A DNA stretch of 64,000 nt from Streptomyces mobaraensis NBRC 13819 = DSM 40847 (GTDB lineage Bacteria; Actinomycetota; Actinomycetes; Streptomycetales; Streptomycetaceae). Under the pieces are notes generated by a model, which did not search any database, had not been told where the DNA came from, and saw only the letters and a list, made by a program, of their open reading frames with translations. A program made the translations under genes and the position numbers. Positions 1 to 9,384 of this stretch are shown in pieces. The first letter of the stretch is position 1. Each line of letters opens with the position of its first letter. Location of the stretch: positions 2,108,001 to 2,172,000 of the forward strand of contig NZ_CP072827.1 of NCBI RefSeq assembly GCF_017916255.1, read 5' to 3'.

Positions 1-1
1 G

Positions 2-850
2 CCGGGGGCGATCGAGCCCTGGCTGGCCGAGGCCCGGGCGCACGGCTGGATCCCGGCCGTGATGGGCGCGAGCGAGGAGGGCGGCACCGTCTACGCCCGG
101 CACGGCATGGACGCCCTCGAACTCGGTGACGAGGCGATCGTCGACACCGCGGAGTTCACCCTGGAGGGCCGGGCCATGCGGACCGTCCGCCAGGCGTTCA
201 ACCGGGTCAAGCGGGCCGGGTACACGGTCCGCATCCGGCGGCACGAGGACATCCCCGAGGAGGAGATGGCCGAGCTGCTGCGGCGCGCGGACGACTGGCG
301 CGACGGGGCGACCGAGCGCGGCTTCTCGATGGCCCTGGGCCGGCTGGGCGACCCGGACGACGGCCGCTGCGTGATGCTGGAGTGCCACGACGGGAAGGGG
401 GAGCTGCGGGCGCTGCTGAGCTTCGTCCCGTGGGGGCCCAAGGGGCTGTCGCTCGACCTGATGCGCCGGGACCGGGAGTCCGAGAACGGCCTGATGGAGT
501 TCATGGTGATCGAGCTCCTCCAGCGGGCGAGGGAGCTGCGCATCTCCCAGGTCTCGCTGAACTTCGCGATGTTCCGCTCGGTCTTCGAGCGCGGCTCCCG
601 GCTCGGCGCGGGGCCGGTGCTGCGGGCCTGGCGCTCGCTGCTCAGCTTCTTCTCCCGCTGGTGGCAGATCGAGTCGCTGTACCGCGCGAATGCGAAGTAC
701 CGGCCGATCTGGGAGCCTCGTTTCATGCTGTTCGAGAAGAGCAGTGACCTGCTGCGGATCGGCATCGCCAGTGCCCGCGCGGAGGGCTTCCTGGAGGCCC
801 CGGGCCTGCCGAAGTGGCTGAACCGCAAGCATCTGGAGAGCCGGCGATGA
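2..850 (+). CDS. DUF2156 / phosphatidylglycerol lysyltransferase-domain protein, 5' end outside window
   Basis: The frame is open from the first bases, so the start lies upstream and only the C-terminal ~282 residues are present. The visible part resembles the C-terminal (GNAT-fold, DUF2156) half of MprF-type lysylphosphatidylglycerol synthases: conserved stretches include the segment around [19 protein letters not shown] and the [11 protein letters not shown] block near residue 185, then [14 protein letters not shown] near the end. Family members transfer an amino acid from aminoacyl-tRNA to membrane lipid; whether this one keeps a membrane flippase part cannot be seen. The next gene overlaps by ATGA at 847-850, so the two are translationally coupled and probably work together at the membrane. 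An internal ATG at 62 is not the likely start because homologous-looking coding sequence continues to the window edge. Confidence 0.8.
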   Translation, partial: PGAIEPWLAEARAHGWIPAVMGASEEGGTVYARHGMDALELGDEAIVDTAEFTLEGRAMRTVRQAFNRVKRAGYTVRIRRHEDIPEEEMAELLRRADDWRDGATERGFSMALGRLGDPDDGRCVMLECHDGKGELRALLSFVPWGPKGLSLDLMRRDRESENGLMEFMVIELLQRARELRISQVSLNFAMFRSVFERGSRLGAGPVLRAWRSLLSFFSRWWQIESLYRANAKYRPIWEPRFMLFEKSSDLLRIGIASARAEGFLEAPGLPKWLNRKHLESRR

Positions 851-1578
851 ACCGTGCGGCGCTCCGACGCGCCGCGCGCACCGAATGGGGACCGCTTCTC
901 ACCCGGGTCGACGAGGCGTTCGCCCGCGACCGGCTCCGCGCCATCCCGCTGACGCTCTCGGCGGTCGCCCTCATCTGCGTCTTCCAGCTGGTGCAGAACC
1001 AGTCGTGGGGCTACCACCCCGTCCAGGCGGTGGGCTCGGTACGGGCCGAGGTGCCCTGGTGGCTGGCGCTGCTGCGGACGCCGCTGTCGCTGTACGTCCC
1101 GGCGCTCGACCTGCCGGTCTGGGGGTCGCTCGCCCAGGTCCTGATCGTCTTCGGGGTCGCCGAGATCTGCCTGGGCCGGCTGCGGACGCTGGGCATCGCC
1201 TACGCCGCCACGCTGGCCGGGACGATGTACGCGCGGCTGGCCATCGCCCTGGGCCCGGGCTTCTGGGGGCTGCCGCCGCACGCGGCCAAGGTGGTCGACA
1301 CCGGTCCGTCGGCGGCCGTGGTGGGGCTGGCGGTGTACGTGTCCTGGCGCTACCGGGCCTGGATCACCTGCGGGGTGGTGGTGCTGGCGATGGTGGCCGA
1401 GGTGGCCGTCAAGCCGAATCTGGCGGGCAAGGAGCACATCGCGGCCGTCGTGGCGACGCTGGTGCTGAGCGCGGCGGACGAGGTGCGCAGGCGGCGCCGC
1501 AAGCCGCGGGACGACCGCTTCCGGGGCGGGCCGGGAAGCGGGGATCAGCGGTCGGGGGCGCCGGCGACGAGATCGTGA
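847..1578 (+). CDS. rhomboid-like integral membrane protein
   Basis: 243-residue membrane protein beginning at the ATGA overlap with the upstream gene; the longer open frame from 814 is less likely because it would run back inside the previous gene. Hydrophobic segments lie roughly at residues 26-44, 70-120, 125-142 and 155-185, followed by a basic [10 protein letters not shown] tail on the cytoplasmic side. The arrangement resembles the rhomboid-like membrane proteins often found beside DUF2156 genes in Streptomyces; no clear GxSG protease motif is visible, so proteolytic activity is not supported. Its 3' end overlaps the convergent gene at 1545-1578 by 34 bp. Confidence 0.65.
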   Translation: MNRAALRRAARTEWGPLLTRVDEAFARDRLRAIPLTLSAVALICVFQLVQNQSWGYHPVQAVGSVRAEVPWWLALLRTPLSLYVPALDLPVWGSLAQVLIVFGVAEICLGRLRTLGIAYAATLAGTMYARLAIALGPGFWGLPPHAAKVVDTGPSAAVVGLAVYVSWRYRAWITCGVVVLAMVAEVAVKPNLAGKEHIAAVVATLVLSAADEVRRRRRKPRDDRFRGGPGSGDQRSGAPATRS

Positions 1579-2282
1579 AGCCGGTTGCGGACGGCGTTCC
1601 AGCGGGCGTCGTGCCGGTAGGCCCGTACCCGGGCCCGGCGGCGGGCGCGCGGGCGGTTGCGGTAGAAACGGCGGGCCCACGGCGAGCCGGGCCGGGCCAG
1701 CCGCACCGCGCCGATCAGCGCCACCAGCGGGACGACCGCGCCGATGAGGGCTATCCGCGGCTTGCCCTTGGCCAGGGCGAACAGCGCGATCAGGAAGTTG
1801 ATCAGTATGTTCGAGACGAGGATGCTGCGGCTGCGCAGTTCCTCGGGGGTCAGCTCGTTCACCCCGAAGGGGGAGAACCCGAAGAGGACCAGGGCGACCA
1901 GGGCCGCCGTCAGTACGACGATCTCCACGCTCTTGCGGCCCTGTTCGGTCCAGTAGACGTCGTCGAGGTGCAGGATCAGCGCGAACTCGTCCAGCACCAG
2001 CCCGGCGCCGGCGCCGAAGAGGACCGCCGCGATCAGCGCGCCCAGTCCGTGCCGGCCGGCCGCCACCGCGCCGAAGCCGCCGATTACCATCAGCACCACG
2101 CCGGGGACGACATGGTGGACGTGCAGACCGCCGGGGCGGATGTTGCGGAAGGGGCCCTTGCCCGCGCGGATCAGCCGGGTGATCACCCGGGTGACGAGGA
2201 ACGTCAGCACGAACGCGGCCAGGGCCGCCAGCAGCGGCAGCTTGCCCGGCTCGACGATATTGCGGTCAAGCCAGTGTTCCAT
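1545..2282 (-). CDS. conserved integral membrane protein
   Basis: 245 residues with about six predicted membrane segments: near residues 15-35, 58-72, 80-97, 122-140, 155-170 and 178-195. A His-rich HVHHVVPG motif near residue 54 and acidic loop LDEFALILHLDDVYW near residue 98 could bind metal, but I do not recognise a characterised family. The C-terminus is strongly basic (RNRPRARRRARVRAYRHD). It converges on the rhomboid-like gene and the last 34 bp overlap, so the two transcripts are antisense at their ends. Function unknown; the call as a real gene rests on length, third-position GC and coherent membrane topology. Confidence 0.65.
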   Translation of the reverse strand: MEHWLDRNIVEPGKLPLLAALAAFVLTFLVTRVITRLIRAGKGPFRNIRPGGLHVHHVVPGVVLMVIGGFGAVAAGRHGLGALIAAVLFGAGAGLVLDEFALILHLDDVYWTEQGRKSVEIVVLTAALVALVLFGFSPFGVNELTPEELRSRSILVSNILINFLIALFALAKGKPRIALIGAVVPLVALIGAVRLARPGSPWARRFYRNRPRARRRARVRAYRHDARWNAVRNRLHDLVAGAPDR

Positions 2283-2414
2283 CGGACTCCCGCACTTCCG
2301 AACTCCGCCCTGACGTGCAGTTTATCGACAACCGGGCACGCTCCCCCGTTCCTCCGCGGGCCCCGCGCCACCGCCGCCCGGGCCGCCCGTCACCGCCGGG
2401 ATACCCTGCCCGCG

Positions 2415-3221
2415 ATGACCGACACTCCCGCTTCCGGCGCCCCCCGCGCGACCGCCGGCGACGCCCTGCGGTTCGCCTTCGGCACCTTGACCGTACTGCC
2501 CGTCCGCCTCACCCGCTGGGACCGCCCGGCGGCGCGCGGGGGCATGCTCGCCGCCCCGCTCGCCGGCCTCGTCGTCGGCGCCTGCGCCGGTGCGACGGGC
2601 CGGCTCCTGCTGCTCCTCGGCGCGAGCCCCCTCGTCGCGGCGGTGGCCGCCGCCGCGGTGCCCGCGGTCCTCACCCGGGGGCTGCACCTGGACGGGCTGG
2701 CCGACGTGGCCGACGGGCTGGGCAGCGGCAAGCCCGCCGAGGACGCGCTGCGGATCATGAAGCAGTCGGACATCGGCCCGTTCGGCGTCGTCGCCCTGGT
2801 GTTCGTGCTGCTCGGCCAGGTCGCCGCGCTCGCCGGGGCGTACGCCGCCGGCGGGGCGCACGGCGCCCTCGCCGCCCTCGTGGCGGCCCTCGCCGCGCGC
2901 TGCGCCCTCACCCTCGCCGCCCGCCGCGGCGTCCCCGCGGCCCGCCCGGGCGGGCTCGGCGCCGCCGTCGCCGGGGTGGTGCCCGTCCCCGCCGCCCTGG
3001 CGGTGACCGCCGCGGCCTGCTGCGCGGCGGCCGGCGCCGGCGCGCTCCTCGGGCCGGGCGCCGCGCTGCGCGCCGGGGCCGCCGTACCGCTCGCGGTCGT
3101 GGCGGCCGAACTCCTCCTGCGCCACTGCCGGCGCCGCTTCGGCGGGGTCACCGGGGACGTCTTCGGGGCCCTGGCGGAGACCGCGGCCACCACCGCGTTG
3201 ATCGTCGCGACCCTGGGCTGA
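2415..3221 (+). CDS. cobS: adenosylcobinamide-GDP ribazoletransferase (cobalamin synthase)
   Basis: 268 residues, the usual CobS length. CobS joins alpha-ribazole (or its phosphate) to adenosylcobinamide-GDP in the last steps of vitamin B12 synthesis and sits in the cytoplasmic membrane. The N-terminal block FGTLTVLPVR, the conserved LHLDGLADVADGLGSGKP signature near residue 95 with its Mg-binding acidic residues, and the MKQSDIGPFGVVAL segment are diagnostic. Start chosen at ATG 2415; the open frame runs far upstream of it without support. No other cobalamin gene lies in the window, so it is separated here from the rest of the pathway. It is followed after 149 bp by pepA in the same direction. 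Confidence 0.92.
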   Translation: MTDTPASGAPRATAGDALRFAFGTLTVLPVRLTRWDRPAARGGMLAAPLAGLVVGACAGATGRLLLLLGASPLVAAVAAAAVPAVLTRGLHLDGLADVADGLGSGKPAEDALRIMKQSDIGPFGVVALVFVLLGQVAALAGAYAAGGAHGALAALVAALAARCALTLAARRGVPAARPGGLGAAVAGVVPVPAALAVTAAACCAAAGAGALLGPGAALRAGAAVPLAVVAAELLLRHCRRRFGGVTGDVFGALAETAATTALIVATLG

Positions 3222-3370
3222 ACGACCGCGCGGGGATAGGCTCGTGCCCGCCCGAAGGCCCGGAACCCGGCGGCGCACGCGCGGCGCATACGATGCGCGG
3301 TGGCGGCCGGCACGGCCTCGCTGTGCTTCCAAGCCGTGGAAACTCAACGGAAGTAGGGACACCCACCACC

Positions 3371-4897
3371 GTGACTGCTCTCACTCTCAGCACCTCCGGC
3401 GCGGCGACGCTGCGCGCGGACGCCCTCGTCGTCGGTGTCGCCAAGGGCCCGAAGGGACCCGTCCTCGCGCCCGGCGCCGAAGCCGTCGACCAGGCCTTCG
3501 ACGGCAAGCTGGCGGCCGTCCTGGAGACCCTCGGCGCCTCCGGCGAGGAGGGCGAGGTCACCAAGCTCCCGGCCCCGGCGGGCGTCAAGGCCGCCGTCGT
3601 GGTCGCCGCCGGCCTCGGCGGCGTCCCCGCCAAGGGCGACGGCTACGAGGGTGAGGCGCTGCGCCGCGCCGCGGGCGCCGCCGCCCGTGCCCTCACCGGG
3701 ACGAAGAAGGCGGCCTTCGCGCTGCCCGTGGCGGACGCGGACGACGCCGCGGCCATCGGCGAGGGCGCCCTGCTGGGCGCGTACGCCTTCACCGCCTTCC
3801 GCAGCGACGGCGGCGGCAAGGGCGCGTCGAAGAAGGGCGAGCCGCTGGCGGAGGCCGTAATCCTCGGCGGCAAGCCGCGCGACAAGGCGTTCAAGGCCGC
3901 CGTCGAGCGCGCCACCGTGGTGGCCGCCGAGGTCAACCGCGCCCGCGACCTGATCAACACCCCGTCGAACGCCCTCCACCCGGCCGCGTTCGCCGCCCTC
4001 GCCCAGGAGGCCGCCAAGGAGCACGGCCTCGCGATCGAGGTGCTGGACGAGAAGGCGCTGGTCAAGGGCGGTTACGGCGGTCTGATGGGGGTCGGCCAGG
4101 GCTCGGCCAACCCGCCTCGGCTGGTCCGCCTCGGCTACACCCACCCGGAGGCGGAGAAGACCCTCGCCCTGGTCGGCAAGGGCATCACCTACGACTCGGG
4201 CGGCATCTCGCTCAAGCCGGCCGGCCACAACGAGACCATGAAGTGCGACATGAGCGGCGCCGCCGCCGTGTTCGCCGCCGTGCTGGCCGCCGCCAAGCTG
4301 GGCCTGCGCGTCAACGTCACCGGCTGGCTGGCCCTCGCGGAGAACATGCCGTCCGGCACCGCCACCCGTCCGGGCGATGTGCTGACCATGTACAGCGGCA
4401 AGACCGTCGAGGTCCTCAACACCGACGCCGAGGGCCGGCTGGTGCTCGCCGACGCCCTGACCCGGGCGTCGGAGGAGAACCCGGACGCGATCGTGGACGT
4501 CGCCACCCTGACGGGGGCCATGGTCCTCGCCCTGGGCGACCGCACCTTCGGTGTCATGGCCAACGACGACGCGTTCCGCACCGCCGTCCACGAGATCGCG
4601 GAGGCGGCCGGCGAGCAGGCGTGGCCCATGCCGATGCCCGCCGAGCTGCGCAAGACCATGGACTCCCCGGTCGCGGACATCGCCAACATGGGCGTCCGCA
4701 ACGGCGGCGGCCTGATCGCCGGCCTGTTCCTCCAGGAGTTCGTGGGCGAGGGCATCACCTGGGCGCACCTGGACATCGCGGGCCCGGCCTTCCACGAGAG
4801 CGCCCCTTACGGGTACACCCCCAAGGGCGGCACCGGCTCCGCCGTCCGTACGCTCGTCCGGCTGGCCGAGCACACCGCCGAGGGCGACCTGGGCTGA
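3371..4897 (+). CDS. pepA: leucyl aminopeptidase (M17)
   Basis: 508 residues from GTG 3371; a longer open frame exists upstream but has no PepA-like sequence. PepA is a cytosolic dizinc/dimanganese exopeptidase that removes N-terminal residues, mainly Leu, from peptides, and some homologues bind DNA. The C-terminal catalytic domain is complete: GKGITYDSGGISLKP, the conserved M17 signature NTDAEGRLVLAD (N350 to D361) and DVATLTGAM. The N-terminal half is Ala/Gly/Lys-rich and less conserved, as usual. A strong hairpin at 4931-4970 ends the unit. Confidence 0.94.
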   Translation: MTALTLSTSGAATLRADALVVGVAKGPKGPVLAPGAEAVDQAFDGKLAAVLETLGASGEEGEVTKLPAPAGVKAAVVVAAGLGGVPAKGDGYEGEALRRAAGAAARALTGTKKAAFALPVADADDAAAIGEGALLGAYAFTAFRSDGGGKGASKKGEPLAEAVILGGKPRDKAFKAAVERATVVAAEVNRARDLINTPSNALHPAAFAALAQEAAKEHGLAIEVLDEKALVKGGYGGLMGVGQGSANPPRLVRLGYTHPEAEKTLALVGKGITYDSGGISLKPAGHNETMKCDMSGAAAVFAAVLAAAKLGLRVNVTGWLALAENMPSGTATRPGDVLTMYSGKTVEVLNTDAEGRLVLADALTRASEENPDAIVDVATLTGAMVLALGDRTFGVMANDDAFRTAVHEIAEAAGEQAWPMPMPAELRKTMDSPVADIANMGVRNGGGLIAGLFLQEFVGEGITWAHLDIAGPAFHESAPYGYTPKGGTGSAVRTLVRLAEHTAEGDLG

Positions 4898-5223
4898 GCC
4901 CCGGGCCCGCGTCGGCCCCCTTCGCGAAACCGCCGCGCGGCCCCGGGAATGCGTCCGGGGCCGCGCGGCGTTCGCTCAGGACGAACGCCCCGTGTCATCG
5001 CGCCGGCGGACATCTCTACGCGCGAGTAACCCCTCGAAGGTGACGCATCAGTCGCCCCTCAGCCCGGCCCGGCGTCCCGCCGTCCGTCAACAAGTGCGAA
5101 GATGTTGTCTCGGCAGGACAGGGCCCCCAGTAATCACAGGGCCGAAGCAAAAGCGGCCGAACGACAGCCGCCGCCCGGTCATCGACGACCGGCAACGGCG
5201 TACCCATGCATGGAGGACGTGAC
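4898..5223. other. pepA-lpdA intergenic region
   Basis: 326 bp without a credible gene. It holds the pepA terminator (4931-4970) and must contain the promoter of lpdA. Short open frames on both strands here lack coding character. No confident -35/-10 pair could be assigned. The lpdA ribosome binding site GGAGG is at 5212-5216. Confidence 0.5.
4931..4970 (+). terminator. rho-independent-type hairpin after pepA
   Basis: Perfect 16-bp inverted repeat: CGCCGCGCGGCCCCGG at 4931-4946 and its reverse complement at 4955-4970, loop of 8 nt. No U-tract follows, as is common for Streptomyces terminators. Confidence 0.75.
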
Positions 5224-6612
5224 GTGGCGAACGACGCCAGCACCGTTTTCGACCTAGTGATCCTCGGAGGCGGTAGCGGCGGTTACGCCGCTGCCCTGCG
5301 TGGAGCGCAGCTGGGTCTCGACGTCGCCCTGATCGAGAAGGACAAGCTGGGCGGCACCTGCCTGCACCGCGGCTGCATCCCCACCAAGGCTCTGCTGCAC
5401 GCCGGCGAGGTCGCCGACTCCGCCCGCGAGAGCGAGCAGTTCGGCGTCAAGGCGTCCTTCGAGGGCATCGACATCGCGGGCGTCCACAAGTACAAGGACG
5501 ACGTGATCTCGGGCCTGTACAAGGGCCTCCAGGGCCTGGTCGCCTCGCGCAAGGTCACCTACATCACCGGCGAGGGCCGCCTGTCCTCCCCCACGTCCGT
5601 CGACGTGAACGGGCAGCGCGTCGAGGGCCGCCACGTCCTGCTGGCGACCGGCTCCGTGCCGAAGTCGCTGCCGGGCCTGACCATCGACGGCAACCGCGTG
5701 ATCTCCTCGGACCACGCGCTGGTCCTGGACCGCGTCCCGAAGTCCGCGATCGTGCTGGGCGGCGGCGTCATCGGCGTCGAGTTCGCCTCCGCGTGGAAGT
5801 CCTTCGGCACCGACGTCACCATCGTCGAGGCGCTCCCCCACCTCGTCCCGGTCGAGGACGAGAACAGCTCCAAGCTGCTGGAGCGCGCCTTCCGCAAGCG
5901 CGGCATCAACTTCTCCCTGGGCTCCCGCTTCTCCGGCGTGGAGTACACCGCCGACGGTGTGAAGGTCTCGCTGGAGAACGGCAAGACCTTCGAGGCCGAG
6001 CTGCTGCTCGTCGCCGTCGGCCGCGGCCCGGTCTCCCAGGGCCTGGGCTACGAGGAGGCCGGGGTCGCCATGGACCGCGGCTACGTCCTCGTGGACGAGT
6101 ACATGCGGACCAACGTGCCGACCATCTCGGCCGTCGGCGACCTGGTCCCGACCCTCCAGCTCGCGCACGTCGGCTTCGCCGAGGGCATCCTGGTGGCGGA
6201 GCGGCTGGCCGGGCTCAAGCCCGTCCCGGTCGACTACGACGGCGTGCCGCGCGTCACGTACTGCCACCCGGAGGTCGCCTCCGTCGGTATCACCGAGGCG
6301 AAGGCCAAGGAGCTGTACGGCGCCGACAAGGTCGTCGCCCTGAAGTACAACCTCGCGGGCAACGGCAAGAGCAAGATCCTCAAGACCGCGGGCGAGATCA
6401 AGCTCGTCCAGGTCAAGGACGGTGCCGTGGTCGGCGTCCACATGGTCGGCGACCGCATGGGCGAGCAGGTCGGTGAGGCCCAGCTGATCTACAACTGGGA
6501 GGCCCTGCCCGCCGAGGTCGCGCAGCTCATCCACGCGCACCCGACGCAGAACGAGGCCCTCGGCGAGGCCCACCTGGCCCTGGCCGGCAAGCCGCTGCAC
6601 TCGCACGACTGA
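5224..6612 (+). CDS. lpdA: dihydrolipoyl dehydrogenase (E3)
   Basis: 462 residues from GTG 5224, chosen because GGAGG at 5212-5216 stands 7 nt upstream; the alternative ATG at 5206 would lie before that site. The enzyme reoxidises dihydrolipoyl groups of 2-oxoacid dehydrogenase complexes with FAD and NAD+. Visible are the FAD-binding GGGSGG at residues 15-20, the redox-active disulfide C46/C51 in GGTCLHRGCIP, the NAD-binding GGGVIGVEFAS, and the C-terminal HAHPTQNE containing the catalytic His-Glu dyad. It lies 48 bp upstream of the E2 gene sucB, so the two probably form one operon supplying E3 and E2. Confidence 0.96.
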   Translation: MANDASTVFDLVILGGGSGGYAAALRGAQLGLDVALIEKDKLGGTCLHRGCIPTKALLHAGEVADSARESEQFGVKASFEGIDIAGVHKYKDDVISGLYKGLQGLVASRKVTYITGEGRLSSPTSVDVNGQRVEGRHVLLATGSVPKSLPGLTIDGNRVISSDHALVLDRVPKSAIVLGGGVIGVEFASAWKSFGTDVTIVEALPHLVPVEDENSSKLLERAFRKRGINFSLGSRFSGVEYTADGVKVSLENGKTFEAELLLVAVGRGPVSQGLGYEEAGVAMDRGYVLVDEYMRTNVPTISAVGDLVPTLQLAHVGFAEGILVAERLAGLKPVPVDYDGVPRVTYCHPEVASVGITEAKAKELYGADKVVALKYNLAGNGKSKILKTAGEIKLVQVKDGAVVGVHMVGDRMGEQVGEAQLIYNWEALPAEVAQLIHAHPTQNEALGEAHLALAGKPLHSHD

Positions 6613-6660
6613 GTCCCGAGCGCACCACCATCCGCACTACTCGTAAGGAGCAACCGCACC

Positions 6661-8433
6661 ATGGCGGTTTCCGTAACCCTGCCGGCGCTCGGCGAGAGCG
6701 TGTCCGAGGGCACCGTCACTCGCTGGCTCAAGGCCGAAGGTGACCGCGTGGAGGTCGACGAGCCGCTGCTCGAGGTCTCCACCGACAAGGTCGACACCGA
6801 GATCCCGGCGCCCGCGTCCGGCATCCTCGCCTCCATCAAGGTGGCCGAGGACGAGACGGTGGAGGTCGGCTCCGAGCTGGCCATCATCGACGACGGCTCC
6901 GGCGCCCCCGCCGCCGCCGCGGCCCCGGCCGCCGCCGAGGCGCCCGCCGCCGAGCCCGCCCCGGCGCCCGCCGCCGAGGCCCCTGCCGCTCCGGCCGCCC
7001 CGGCCGAGGCCCCCGCCGCCGCTGCCCCGGCCGCCGGCGCCACCGGTACCGACGTCGTGCTGCCCGCGCTGGGCGAGTCGGTCACCGAGGGCACCGTCAC
7101 CCGCTGGCTGAAGGAGGTCGGCGAGGAGGTCTCCGAGGACGAGCCGCTGCTCGAGGTCTCGACCGACAAGGTCGACACCGAGATCCCGGCCCCCGCCTCC
7201 GGCGTCCTGCTGGAGATCGTCGTCGGCGAGGACGAGGTCGCCGAGGTCGGCGCCAAGCTCGCCGTGATCGGTGCCCCGGGTGCCGCTCCGGCCCCCGCCG
7301 CCGCCCCTGCCCCGGCTGCCCCGGCCGCCGCTCCGGCTGCCCCGGCCGCTCCCGCGGCTCCGGCTGCCCCCGCGGCCCCCGCTCCGGCTCCGGCTCCGGC
7401 CGCCGCTCCGGCCCCGGCCCCGCAGGCCCCGGCCGCTCCGGCTCCGGCTCCGGCCCCGGCCGCCCCCGCGGCTCCGGCCGCCCAGGCCCCGGCCGCCGCC
7501 GTGGCCAACGCCGAGGGCGCCTACGTGACCCCGCTCGTCCGCAAGCTCGCCGCCGAGAGCGGCGTCGACCTCGCGGGCGTCCAGGGCACCGGCGTCGGTG
7601 GCCGCATCCGCAAGCAGGACGTCCTGGCCGCCGCCGAGGCCGCCAAGGCCGCGCCGGCCCCGGCCGCCGCGCCCGCCGCCGCTCCCAAGGCCCCGGCCCT
7701 GGAGGCGTCCCCGCTGCGCGGTCAGACGGTCAAGATGCCGCGCATGCGCAAGGTCATCGCCGACAACATGATGAAGGCGCTGCACGGCCAGGCCCAGCTC
7801 AGCTCCGTGATCGAGGTGGACATCACCAAGATCATGCGGATGCGCGCCAAGGCCAAGGACGGCTTCGCCGCCCGCGAGGGCGTCAAGCTCTCCCCGATGC
7901 CGTTCTTCGTCAAGGCCGCCGTCCAGGCGCTGAAGGCCCACCCGGTCATCAACGCCCGGATCAACGAGGACGAGGGCACCATCACCTACTTCGACTCCGA
8001 GAACGTCGGCATCGCCGTCGACTCGGAGAAGGGCCTGATGACCCCGGTCATCAAGGGTGCGGGTGACCTCAACATCGCGGGCATCGCCAAGAAGACGGCG
8101 GAGCTGGCGGGCAAGGTCCGCACGGGCAAGATCAGCCCGGACGAGATGTCCGGCGCGACCTTCACGATCAGCAACACCGGCTCGCGCGGTGCGCTGTTCG
8201 ACACGGTCATCGTGCCCCCGAACCAGGTCGCGATCCTGGGCATCGGCGCCACGGTGAAGCGCCCGGTCGTCATCGAGACCGCCGAGGGCACGAACATCGG
8301 CGTCCGCGACATGACGTACGTGACGCTCTCCTACGACCACCGCCTGGTGGACGGTGCCGACGCGGCCCGCTACCTGACGACGGTCAAGGCGATCCTGGAG
8401 GCCGCCGAGTTCGAGACCGAGATCGGTCTCTGA
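6661..8433 (+). CDS. sucB: 2-oxoacid dehydrogenase E2, dihydrolipoamide acyl/succinyltransferase
   Basis: 590 residues with two N-terminal lipoyl domains (lipoyl lysines K43 and K170, each in [10 protein letters not shown]), two long Ala/Pro linkers, a peripheral-subunit-binding domain near residues 285-325 ([15 protein letters not shown]), and a C-terminal acyltransferase domain with catalytic H560 and D564 in SYDHRLVDG. In actinobacteria this E2 is known to serve the pyruvate dehydrogenase and to combine with the E1/E2-fused 2-oxoglutarate dehydrogenase, so the symbol does not fix its substrate. No E1 gene is present nearby. Ribosome binding site AAGGAG lies just before ATG 6661; terminator at 8451-8495. 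The lipoyl groups would be made by lipB/lipA at 16.7-18.6 kb. Confidence 0.94.
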   Translation: MAVSVTLPALGESVSEGTVTRWLKAEGDRVEVDEPLLEVSTDKVDTEIPAPASGILASIKVAEDETVEVGSELAIIDDGSGAPAAAAAPAAAEAPAAEPAPAPAAEAPAAPAAPAEAPAAAAPAAGATGTDVVLPALGESVTEGTVTRWLKEVGEEVSEDEPLLEVSTDKVDTEIPAPASGVLLEIVVGEDEVAEVGAKLAVIGAPGAAPAPAAAPAPAAPAAAPAAPAAPAAPAAPAAPAPAPAPAAAPAPAPQAPAAPAPAPAPAAPAAPAAQAPAAAVANAEGAYVTPLVRKLAAESGVDLAGVQGTGVGGRIRKQDVLAAAEAAKAAPAPAAAPAAAPKAPALEASPLRGQTVKMPRMRKVIADNMMKALHGQAQLSSVIEVDITKIMRMRAKAKDGFAAREGVKLSPMPFFVKAAVQALKAHPVINARINEDEGTITYFDSENVGIAVDSEKGLMTPVIKGAGDLNIAGIAKKTAELAGKVRTGKISPDEMSGATFTISNTGSRGALFDTVIVPPNQVAILGIGATVKRPVVIETAEGTNIGVRDMTYVTLSYDHRLVDGADAARYLTTVKAILEAAEFETEIGL

Positions 8434-8450
8434 TCCCGGCTCCCGCCCAG

Positions 8451-8495
8451 GGCGCGGCCCCGGCTCCGTACTCCGGTACGGGCCGGGGCCGCGCC
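8451..8495 (+). terminator. terminator hairpin after sucB
   Basis: Long stem: 14 bp (8451-8464 with 8482-8495), a one-base bulge at T8465, then 6 bp (8466-8471 with 8476-8481), loop TCCG. Followed by a short TTT. Confidence 0.75.
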
Positions 8496-8549
8496 GTTTC
8501 ACCCACCGGGATAATGGCCGGGCGAACGTCCGGCCGCCGAGGAGCGCCC

Positions 8550-9182
8550 ATGTCACCACCCGCCGTCCCCGTCGTGCACTCCCTGCGCGAGCAGATCCGC
8601 GAGCACATCCTGGAGGGGATCGTCAACGGCCGGTGGCAGCCGGGCGAGCGCATCGTCGAACGCCGGATCGCCTCGGAGCTGCTGGTCAGCCAGACACCGG
8701 TGCGCGAGGCGCTGCGCGAGCTGGAGTCGCTGCGGCTGATCGAGTCGTCCCCGAACAAGGGCGTCCGGGTCCGCGAGCTGACCGCCGCCGACCTCAAGGA
8801 GAGCTACCCGGTCCGCGCGGGACTGGAGCAGGTCGCCGCCGAACTGGCGGCCGAGGCGCTGGCCGAGGACGCGTCGGCGCTCGACCGGGAGGTCGAGCCG
8901 CTGTACGAGGCGGACCGCCGCGGCGACCGGGAGGCCCAGGTGCGACACACCGTGGCCTTCCACCGGGAGATCGTGCTGGCCTCCGGGAACTCCGTCCTCC
9001 TGCACACCTGGGAGTCGCTGGGCATCGAGGTGTGGACGACGCTCTCCATCCGCTGGCTGAGCCCGCGGCCGACGGCGCACGCGGACGACCACGCGGAGCT
9101 GGTGGCGGCGTTCCGGCGGCGGGATCCGCGGATCGGGGAGCTGCTGCGGACCCACGTGCTGGGCTGCGCACCGCAAATCTGA
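8550..9182 (+). CDS. GntR-family transcriptional regulator (FadR-like)
   Basis: 210 residues starting at ATG 8550 behind GAGGAG. The N-terminal winged helix-turn-helix (about residues 8-75) has the family pattern: LREQIREHILEGIVNGRWQPGERIVERRIASELLVSQTPVREALRELESLRLIESSPNKG, given here only as landmarks LVSQTPVREALR and GVRVREL. The C-terminal all-helical FCD-type ligand domain holds acidic/His residues (VRHTVAFHREIV, HADDHAELV) that often bind metal in this family. The ligand is unknown. A perfect 17-bp palindrome lies 20 bp after its stop codon and may be its operator. Confidence 0.85.
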   Translation: MSPPAVPVVHSLREQIREHILEGIVNGRWQPGERIVERRIASELLVSQTPVREALRELESLRLIESSPNKGVRVRELTAADLKESYPVRAGLEQVAAELAAEALAEDASALDREVEPLYEADRRGDREAQVRHTVAFHREIVLASGNSVLLHTWESLGIEVWTTLSIRWLSPRPTAHADDHAELVAAFRRRDPRIGELLRTHVLGCAPQI

Positions 9183-9201
9183 CGGAGCACCCCGGTCCGG
9201 T

Positions 9202-9218
9202 TGATCGATCATCGATCA
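9202..9218. promoter_or_regulatory. 17-bp palindrome, candidate GntR operator
   Basis: TGATCGAT (9202-9209), a central C, then ATCGATCA (9211-9218), a perfect palindrome. It stands between the GntR gene and the WYL regulator gene. The size and symmetry suit a GntR-family dimer; the link to this regulator is inferred from position. Confidence 0.45.
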
Positions 9219-9283
9219 GGGCGTATCGTCTCCGCGGAGCCGCGCCGCGCGCCCTGTCCTGTGTCGCGGAGCGGCTCAGGGGT

Positions 9284-9342
9284 GACGACAGGTCCTCGTC
9301 CGTCGACCGATGCCCTGGCTGGGCGTACGGGTACCTGTCGTC
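9284..9342. repeat. 10-bp inverted repeat upstream of WYL regulator
   Basis: GACGACAGGT at 9284-9293 and ACCTGTCGTC at 9333-9342, separated by 39 bp; imperfect matching continues outward (AGGGGT and TCCCCT). It ends about 42 bp before the WYL gene start and may be an operator pair or a leader stem. Confidence 0.4.
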
Positions 9343-9384
9343 GTCCCCTGATCCCGGGGGTGCCGATGACGGCATCATGGGCGC

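Noticed and set aside
91..1680. Long open frames antisense to real genes (for example 91-1680 minus, 20690-22381 minus, 50471-53653 plus)
   Set aside because: High third-position GC makes opposite-strand frames stay open; their proteins are low-complexity Arg/Ala/Gly with no family pattern.
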